Source: an uncultured Eubacteriales bacterium
GTDB lineage: Bacteria; Bacillota; Clostridia; Christensenellales; CAG-138
Assembly (NCBI GenBank): GCA_902768795.1
Contig: CACXMS010000011.1
Span: forward strand, 1 to 60,745
DNA length: 60,745 nt
Direction of reading: 5' to 3'
A model generated the notes under the pieces. That model did no database searches, was not told where the DNA came from, and saw nothing but the letters and a program-made list of their open reading frames with translations. This document shows, piece after piece, positions 55,496 through 60,745 of the stretch. A program made the translations under genes and the position numbers. Position 1 is the stretch's first letter, and every line of letters starts with the position of its first letter.

Positions 55496-57405
55496 ATCAG
55501 ACCATGAAGCAAAAATTCAAGCCGGAATGGATCCTCAGAATTATCGGGATCGGCTTTTTTGCCTACCTGTTCTTTGGATTCATGCTGATTCCGTGCCTGA
55601 ATACGCTGACCAGCATTTTTACGACCAAAAATGCTGCCGGAGAAACAGACCCGTTCGCCGTAATCCGGTTCTTCCTCGCCGGAACGATGGGTAAATATGT
55701 CTGGAACTCCCTGAAGCTTGCAATTCTGCTTGTCATCACAGTCAATATCGTCGGCATCTCGATCGTACTGCTGACAGAGTATTTCGATATCAAGGGCGCC
55801 AAGATCCTTCGCCTCGGCTATATGACGACGATGATCTACAGCGGCGTCGCGCTCGTTACAGGGTATATGTTCCTGTATGCGAACGACGGTATCCTGACCA
55901 CCGCGCTGCAAAACGCATTTCCGAACATGAACCCGAACTGGTTCTCGGGCTTTAACGCCGTCCTTTTCACGATGACGTTCGCCTGTACGTCGAACCACAT
56001 GCTGTTCCTCAGGAATGCGATTCGCGGAATTGATTATAACACCGTTGAAGCTGCGCGAAACATGGGGGCTAACCCGTTCAAGGTGCTTTGGAAGGTTGTG
56101 TTCCCGACCCTGATTCCGACGCTTTTCTCGCTGACGGTCATGACGTTCATTACAGGTCTTTGCGCCATGTCCGCGCCTACGCTGCTCGGTTACGATTCGA
56201 TCAACCCCGAAATCGTCCGACTCGCCGGTTCCTCGACCGCGGACGAAGCATTCCCGCAGGCACGCGCTGCGCTCCTCAGCATCATTCTGGCGATCTTTAC
56301 GATCGTTCTGCTGACAGTCCTTTCCTCGTATGAACGTAAGGGACATTACCTCTCTGTTTCCAAAACGAAGGCGAAGCTGCAGAAGCAAAAGATCAATAAC
56401 CCGGTTGCGAATGTGCTCGCGCATATTTACGCATACATTCTCTTTATCATCTACATGACGCCGGTCGTTATGATCATCATCTTCTCCTTCCAGACCTACA
56501 GTGCGATCCGTTCCAAGAAGCTGGATATCACGCAATGGACGACGATCAACTTCTTCGGACAGCAGGATTATGAATATCTCACGAGCCGCGGTAAATACAA
56601 GACCCGTGTCGGCGCGATTTCCGGATTGTTCTCGAACGAGTCGACACTCGGCGGTATCAAGCTGAGTTTTATCCTCTCTGCGATCGCAGCCGCACTTGCG
56701 TGCGTTATCGTTGTCGTCGCCTGCAATTACATCTTTAAGAAGAAAAAGCATAAGATCACCGGCGTAATCCTTGAGTACGCATTGCTGTTCCCGTGGCTTC
56801 TGCCGACGATTCTGATCTGCTATTCCTACCGTACGTTCTTCAACAGCACCGCCGTATGGTATGTCGGAAATCAGAACCTGTACTTTGAGGATAAAGTTCG
56901 ACTTCTGATTATTATGGCCTATACGGTGACGAAACTGCCGTTCTCCCTGCGAATGGTCAAGGCGTCTTTCTATTCGATCGACGAAGAATTGGAGGACGCC
57001 GCCAAGAATATGGGAGCCGGAGGTCTGTATACGTTCCTGCACGTCAAATTACCAATCATCATCCCAAGCGTACTTGCGGTATTCGCGCTGAACTTCAACG
57101 CTCTGTTTACGGAATATGACATGTCCGCAACATTTGCAAGCAAATACGGCACAAGCTACGCAATGGTCATTCAGGCAATGTGCGCCGAAGAGGGGATGTT
57201 CGGCTATAATGTTAACGCCTCCGGCCGCCGATGTGCGTCCACCGTTTTCATCATGCTTGTATCCGGTCTCATTCTCTACCTTGTTTATGGCGTCGGATCC
57301 CGGGACCTCGGTGAACGATTGGCGAGACGGGAACGGCGCATGAAAGCCATTGGAAAACTGACCGCACCATTCCGCAAGAAAAAAGAAGCGGTATCCAAGC
57401 TATGA
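55492..57405 (+). CDS. ABC transporter permease, two fused permease domains (FbpB-like)
   Basis: 637 residues with two binding-protein-dependent permease domains in one chain, each with an EAA coupling motif: EAARNMGANPFKVLWKVVFP (about 182-201) and EDAAKNMGAGGLYTFLHVKL (about 500-519). About twelve membrane segments. Between the halves is an exposed segment (about 340-385). Fused permeases of this kind occur in Fe3+ and 2-aminoethylphosphonate importers. ATGA overlaps with both neighbours show coupled translation. Confidence 0.93.
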   Translation: MNQTMKQKFKPEWILRIIGIGFFAYLFFGFMLIPCLNTLTSIFTTKNAAGETDPFAVIRFFLAGTMGKYVWNSLKLAILLVITVNIVGISIVLLTEYFDIKGAKILRLGYMTTMIYSGVALVTGYMFLYANDGILTTALQNAFPNMNPNWFSGFNAVLFTMTFACTSNHMLFLRNAIRGIDYNTVEAARNMGANPFKVLWKVVFPTLIPTLFSLTVMTFITGLCAMSAPTLLGYDSINPEIVRLAGSSTADEAFPQARAALLSIILAIFTIVLLTVLSSYERKGHYLSVSKTKAKLQKQKINNPVANVLAHIYAYILFIIYMTPVVMIIIFSFQTYSAIRSKKLDITQWTTINFFGQQDYEYLTSRGKYKTRVGAISGLFSNESTLGGIKLSFILSAIAAALACVIVVVACNYIFKKKKHKITGVILEYALLFPWLLPTILICYSYRTFFNSTAVWYVGNQNLYFEDKVRLLIIMAYTVTKLPFSLRMVKASFYSIDEELEDAAKNMGAGGLYTFLHVKLPIIIPSVLAVFALNFNALFTEYDMSATFASKYGTSYAMVIQAMCAEEGMFGYNVNASGRRCASTVFIMLVSGLILYLVYGVGSRDLGERLARRERRMKAIGKLTAPFRKKKEAVSKL

Positions 57406-58019
57406 TTCGTAATGTTGTCTGCGATATGGGAGGCGTCCTGATTGCATGGGACCCTCCCTCCATTGTAAATCGGTTCGGGCTCTGCGCGGAAGATGCCGCA
57501 AAGCTGCTGCGGGAAGTTTTTCAATCGCCGGAATGGACCATGCAGGATCGCGGTGTAATTCCGCAGGAGGAGATTCTTTCCCGCATGTACAGGCGTCTTC
57601 CTCCGCACCTGCATAAAGCGGCGGCCGAATGTGTATACGGTTGGTGGAAACCGCCGTTTACGCCGATGAACGGTATTGAAAATCTGCTCAGGGAATTAAA
57701 GCAAAACGGCTATTCTCTCTACATTCTTTCCAATGCCTCCCGGGCGCTGCATGAGTATTTCCACCGTCTCCCGGCTTCCGACGTGTTCAGCGGTCTGTTT
57801 GTTTCCGCCGATTACGGCCTGCTGAAACCCGAACAAAACATCTTTCAAAAATTCTTCGAAACGTTTCAGATTCGACCCGAGGAATGTTTCTTCATCGATG
57901 ACAATCCGATGAATATTGAAGCCGCTTTTATGGTTGGAATGCAGGGATCTGTATTTTTCGGAGATACTGCGCGCCTTCGCAGAGAACTCATTGAAGCCGG
58001 TGTAAACGTATCCCAATGA
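57402..58019 (+). CDS. HAD-superfamily hydrolase (YihX/epoxide-hydrolase N-terminal type)
   Basis: 205 residues. Motif I is VVCDMGGVLIAWD, in which the usual second Asp of DxD is Gly, as in the YihX-like branch; motif II LYILSNASRAL; Lys in YGLLKPEQNIFQKF; motif III CFFIDDNPMNIEAAFMVGMQ. It overlaps the permease gene by 4 bp, so it belongs to the importer operon and may act on the imported phosphorylated compound; that is inference. Confidence 0.85.
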   Translation: MIRNVVCDMGGVLIAWDPPSIVNRFGLCAEDAAKLLREVFQSPEWTMQDRGVIPQEEILSRMYRRLPPHLHKAAAECVYGWWKPPFTPMNGIENLLRELKQNGYSLYILSNASRALHEYFHRLPASDVFSGLFVSADYGLLKPEQNIFQKFFETFQIRPEECFFIDDNPMNIEAAFMVGMQGSVFFGDTARLRRELIEAGVNVSQ

Positions 58020-58046
58020 CCCCCTGTAGCGGGAGTATATGAAAAC

Positions 58047-58062
58047 GCGCGGATTAACGCGC
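58047..58062. terminator. Short bidirectional terminator candidate
   Basis: GCGCG-GATTAA-CGCGC followed by ATTTTTCATT on the plus strand and GTTTTC on the minus strand. The stem is only 5 bp but pure GC, and lies between converging genes. Confidence 0.6.
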
Positions 58063-58071
58063 ATTTTTCAT

Positions 58072-58803
58072 TCAATTGATTCCTGACGCGCGAGCGATCA
58101 TGGCTTCATGGTCATGGTCGGAAATTCCAAACACGTGCGACGTGCTCCCGGTCGTATAGAGACAGACACGCCCTGCCCCATTCCACTGTATCGATGCTGC
58201 AACCGACTGCCCGTCCACTTCGAGAAGTACCCCGCATTTATAAAAACTGTTTGTCGAACCAAGCCACGACGTCAAAGTTCGCGTTGCAATCGGATCGTAT
58301 CCGTTCCATCTTTTCGGAACGGCAAACTCGGCATGATTTTCGCCGCCTTCAAATAACAGCTTACACGTTTCATTTGTTGCGGCATTTGTAATCGTATAAG
58401 TCTCCCCTTCTGTCAGCTTGGGTTTGACGATCTCCCAGCGTTGCGCGACACCGCGGCGCTGCATCGCGCCTTGCGCTGTATATCCGAGAGAAACAGAAGC
58501 GCGAAAAGGCGCGCGTACCGCGCTTCGATCAAACAGCGCGAAGTAGGATTCCTCCCCCACCGTTCCATCGGCAGTCAATCCGTTTGCAGCCTGATATTCC
58601 AAAACGGCGCTGCGCGTAACGGTCTGAAAGCTCCCGGTCGGTTTATAGAAATAGTAGCCAAGATCAAACAGCCGTTCCTGAATGCGAACGACTTGTTCTC
58701 CTTTGCTGCCTCTTGCAATGATTTCAAATGTCTCGTCTCCGGCTGCCACCGATGCAACCAGCATCAGAACGGCAAGAGAAAGAATAACGACTGCCCGTTT
58801 CAT
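58072..58803 (-). CDS. Exported peptidoglycan-binding-domain protein
   Basis: 243 residues. A signal peptide (MKRAVVILSLAVLMLVASVA) is followed by a PG_binding_1 domain (about 27-90: GSKGEQVVRIQERLFDLGYY and YQAANGLTADGTVGEESY). The C-terminal 130 residues form an unrecognised beta-rich domain with three cysteines. It probably sits in the cell wall or cortex. No Shine-Dalgarno sequence: TATAAT ends exactly 6 nt before ATG 58803, predicting a leaderless transcript. Divergent from the small Cys-rich protein gene, with which it shares the -35 box. Confidence 0.82.
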   Translation of the reverse strand: MKRAVVILSLAVLMLVASVAAGDETFEIIARGSKGEQVVRIQERLFDLGYYFYKPTGSFQTVTRSAVLEYQAANGLTADGTVGEESYFALFDRSAVRAPFRASVSLGYTAQGAMQRRGVAQRWEIVKPKLTEGETYTITNAATNETCKLLFEGGENHAEFAVPKRWNGYDPIATRTLTSWLGSTNSFYKCGVLLEVDGQSVAASIQWNGAGRVCLYTTGSTSHVFGISDHDHEAMIARASGIN

Positions 58804-58809
58804 GATTCT

Positions 58810-58837
58810 ATTATAGCATCTAATCCGCTTGTTGCAA
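58810..58837 (-). promoter_or_regulatory. SigA promoter of the PG-binding gene, leaderless geometry
   Basis: TTGCAA (58837-58832), 16-nt spacer, TATAAT (58815-58810), 6 nt, ATG 58803. The -35 is shared with the opposing promoter. Confidence 0.8.
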
Positions 58838-58860
58838 AGTGAAAATATCGGTGGTACAAT
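58832..58860 (+). promoter_or_regulatory. SigA promoter of the small Cys-rich protein gene
   Basis: TTGCAA (58832-58837), 17-nt spacer, TACAAT (58855-58860). TTGCAA is its own reverse complement, so the same six base pairs are the -35 of the divergent PG-binding gene. Confidence 0.8.
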
Positions 58861-58888
58861 ATAAAAAAACAGGAAGGAGATACAAATC

Positions 58889-59110
58889 ATGCGCTGCAGC
58901 TGCCGGGTTTGCGGAACTTACATGGTTCAGGATGAAAAAGGGCTGAAGAGCCGATGCATCTGTCCGCAATGTTTTGCCACCTGCTCCGCCTGTATGGGAA
59001 CCATCGGAGACCCTGTGAGCATCGACGATCTTCGGTTCATAGCATTACAGCGTGAAGCCGAAGGCGACGGCAAAACGCAAACCGAAATTGACGATTACGA
59101 GTGGAATTGA
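58889..59110 (+). CDS. Small Cys-rich (zinc-ribbon-like) protein
   Basis: 73 residues with eight cysteines in the first 35: CSCRVC near the start, then CICPQCFATCSAC, a pattern fit for one or two zinc or iron-sulfur sites. The C-terminal half is acidic (EGDGKTQTEIDDYEWN). AAGGAG lies 9 nt upstream and a good promoter and a terminator bracket it, so it looks like a real single-gene unit. I do not recognise the family. Confidence 0.65.
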   Translation: MRCSCRVCGTYMVQDEKGLKSRCICPQCFATCSACMGTIGDPVSIDDLRFIALQREAEGDGKTQTEIDDYEWN

Positions 59111-59118
59111 ATCGAAAG

Positions 59119-59152
59119 AACGGCTGCGAAGAACCGAATCTTCACAGCCGTT
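59119..59152. terminator. Bidirectional terminator
   Basis: Outer stem AACGGCTG / CAGCCGTT, one C/A mismatch, inner stem GAAGA / TCTTC, 6-nt loop, then TTGATTTATT. Between the Cys-rich gene and the VanW-type gene, which converge. Confidence 0.85.
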
Positions 59153-59157
59153 TTGAT

Positions 59158-60745
59158 TTATTCCCCGTCGTTTCCGGAATCGGAGTTTCCTCCCGAGTTG
59201 TCGGAACCGTTATTACCCGAGTTTCCGGAGTCGTTATTACCGGAATTACCGGAATCGTGATTGCCGGAATCGTTATTTCCCGAGCTGCCGGAATCATTAT
59301 TACCGGAGTTCCCGGAGTCGTTGTTCCCGGAATTGCCGGAATCGTTATTTCCGGAGTTTCCGGAATCGTTGTTCCCTGAGTTGCCGGAGTCGTTATTCCC
59401 GGAGCTTCCGGAATCGTTGTTCCCGGAATTGCCGGAATCGTTATTTTCGGAATTGCCGGAATCGTTATTTTCGGAATTGCCCGAATCGTTGTTGCCGGAA
59501 CTGCCGCTGCCGGAATCATTTCCGGAATCATCCTCTGTTTTGGGTGGTCCGACGATGTATTTCCCGGCAAACGCTTTATAGGTCGATCGCGCAAGGAACT
59601 CAGACTTGACCAACTCTCCGTTCAGGTAAAACTCCTTATTCGTTTCCCAGATCGAACCGTTTTGACGTCCCTGCACTTTTTCCCGATACCCCGGCTTCTT
59701 GCTGTAGTCAATCTCCTCAATAATTTCGCCGCTCGGGTATATCGTGCCTTTGCTCTTCGGCTTTGAAATCTTAACTTGATCGTATTCGCCGTCGGACTCT
59801 TCAATCAGCGGAATCCCATAGATTTCAAAGGTCAGTTCATTTCCTTCGGTATAGCCAATGATAATGACATCCGATTTACTGCTGTTTTTGAATTTAAAAT
59901 CGATCAGATTTCCGACAGAATTGATCGTAGCGTCAAGTCCTTTGGAAATATAGCTGACAGGCATCGAATGATTCTGGCGGAACGTGATCTCCATATCCGC
60001 CATGACGGCTGCGTTGTACAAGGTGCTGGAAAGCTGACAGACGCCGCCGCCGTATTCCTGTACAACCGCGCCGGTGTTATACGCGCCGGCAAGCTTCCAA
60101 CCGTTTGCTTTGTTTCGCACGCCGAGCGTTCCATTCGTGGAAAACTCGTCGCCCGGATGCAGGATCGTTCCGCTGATCAATCCGACGCCCTTGCGGATAT
60201 TGTATTTTCTGTTGTTTGTACTGCCCTTGAAGTTGGTTGTTTTCTTGCCGCGAAGAACAAACCGGTTCTGAACGGTCTCGCTCGTAATCTCAGCCGGCGT
60301 TTCAATGACCGTCGCTTCGACTTGAGAACCATTCTCCGCCGCAAGCAAAGCCGTTACAAGCGCTTCACGGTCAATCGAACGTCCGACGACGTCATCGGTA
60401 TAATCGATCGAATTCGATTTTTTATTGTACGCGACAGTCGCATCGACAGGGGAAGTATCCTGTGTATCCGCCCATGTATCAACGAAGATTATCCATCACG
60501 GTAACATTCTCGCCCGAGAAGCGCATGAGACCGGTTTCTGAATTCTGCATGACGTCCGTTTCGGTTGCCTCGGGATCGGAATCTTCCGATTCGGCGGTCT
60601 CCGGCTCAGCAGCAACAGGTTCCGTTGTCTCCGGTTCCGCAGCAGGTTCCGTTGCCTCCGGTTCCGCAGCAGCATTCGTTCCTGCGATATCAGGAACGAA
60701 AACGGAAAAGCTCTGCTTTGCGGCCTGTAAATGCTCCGAAAGCGC
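59158..60745 (-). CDS. VanW/G5-domain exported protein, frameshifted and cut by the window edge
   Basis: Two consecutive frames make one protein. From the window end to 60482, one frame gives about 88 residues with an AEPEATEP/ETTEPVAAEPE linker and ends at TGA (60481-60479). From 60480 the next frame carries DTWADTQDTSPVDATV, a PG_binding_4-type domain, then VanW (GDEFSTNGTLGVRNKANGWK, EYGGGVCQLSSTLYNAAV), a G5-like domain (PGYREKVQGRQNGSIWE) and a Gly/Asn/Asp/Ser repeat tail. Removing one T at 60481-60482 joins them into FSGENVTVMDNLRDTWADTQ. It is either a pseudogene, a sequencing error or an unusual frameshift. The N-terminus is outside the window. Confidence 0.8.
59205..59505 (-). repeat. 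24-bp minisatellite coding SGNNDSGN units
   Basis: About a dozen tandem copies of an 8-residue unit (SGNNDSGN, variants SENNDSGN and SGNNDSGS) plus one shortened copy. It forms the C-terminal tail of the VanW/G5 protein. The period is 24 bp with mainly third-position and Gly/Glu or Asn/Ser changes. Confidence 0.9.

Noticed and set aside
59261..59581. Open frame on the plus strand coding PESLFPEL repeats
   Set aside because: It is the antisense reading of the SGNNDSGN minisatellite; no start signals and the minus-strand frame continues a real VanW/G5 domain.
60470..60490. Calling the VanW frame break a programmed frameshift
   Set aside because: The P-site codon CGT re-pairs poorly in the +1 frame and there is no Shine-Dalgarno-like stimulator just upstream; an indel or sequence error is more likely.

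Overview
The window (about 50% GC) looks like chromosomal core and near-core DNA of an endospore-forming, anaerobic, Gram-positive member of class Clostridia. The evidence is the sporulation genes (sigF, spoIIAA, spoIIAB, sigE, spoIIGA, spoIIE, sigG, a spoVT-type regulator), pyruvate:ferredoxin oxidoreductase, an oxygen-labile type iron-sulfur L-serine dehydratase, a V-type ATPase and a large Bacillus-type SRP RNA. The many Pro/Thr/Ser/Glu-rich linkers in exported proteins fit uncultured gut clostridia (for example Christensenellales/Oscillospirales), but I cannot fix the genus. Gene density is very high. I found no tRNA, no CRISPR array, no insertion sequence and no prophage gene.

Layout, left to right. 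(1) 1-5.1 kb: a partial phosphodiester glycosidase; metK plus an ATP-grasp gene under a complete SAM-I riboswitch; a metallophosphoesterase lipoprotein and an Sfp-type phosphopantetheinyl transferase. (2) 5.1-9.7 kb: a sporulation island with sigG facing the operon spoIIE-spoIIGA-sigE. (3) 9.8-11.2 kb: thymidylate kinase and an HD nucleotidase. (4) 11.2-14.1 kb: a DUF4349 lipoprotein, L-serine dehydratase subunits, and the SRP RNA gene. (5) 14.1-23.5 kb: a nine-subunit V-type ATPase operon with sodium-site residues, ending in a QueG-like iron-sulfur protein. (6) 23.5-29.5 kb: operon S2P protease-scpA-scpB-DUF1385-prmC-prfA-tsaC. (7) 29.5-36.8 kb: operon murB-rapZ-whiA-methyltransferase-hslO-TPR-RNA methyltransferase. 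(8) 36.8-39.3 kb: a solute-binding-like protein divergent from spoIIAA-spoIIAB-sigF. (9) 39.3-48.3 kb: PFOR, a 340-bp repeat-rich gap, and a MacAB-like exporter operon with two adaptor proteins. (10) 48.4-52.9 kb: HAD phosphatase, MATE transporter, two small membrane proteins, spoVT, Cof-type HAD. (11) 53-58 kb: an ABC importer operon with a fused permease and a HAD protein. (12) 58-60.7 kb: a peptidoglycan-binding-domain protein, a small Cys-rich protein, and a repeat-bearing VanW/G5 protein whose reading frame is broken.

How the parts fit: the sporulation genes form the prespore/mother-cell switch. SpoIIE dephosphorylates SpoIIAA, which frees SigF from SpoIIAB; a SigF-type promoter precedes sigG; SpoIIGA matures pro-SigE; and spoVT carries a forespore-type promoter. 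Most of the rest is housekeeping: translation termination, chromosome segregation, cell wall, redox chaperone and energy metabolism.

The most striking non-gene signal is that five transcription units (sfp, spoIIE, the S2P operon, murB, the PG-binding gene) have a -10 hexamer exactly 6 nt upstream of the ATG and no Shine-Dalgarno sequence, which predicts leaderless mRNAs starting at the A of ATG. Other promoters in the window precede long leaders with strong Shine-Dalgarno sites. Other highlights are a helically phased array of CTGATATCAG palindromes upstream of PFOR, a duplicated domain inserted in the hairpin of an exporter adaptor, and two divergent promoters sharing one palindromic -35 box.
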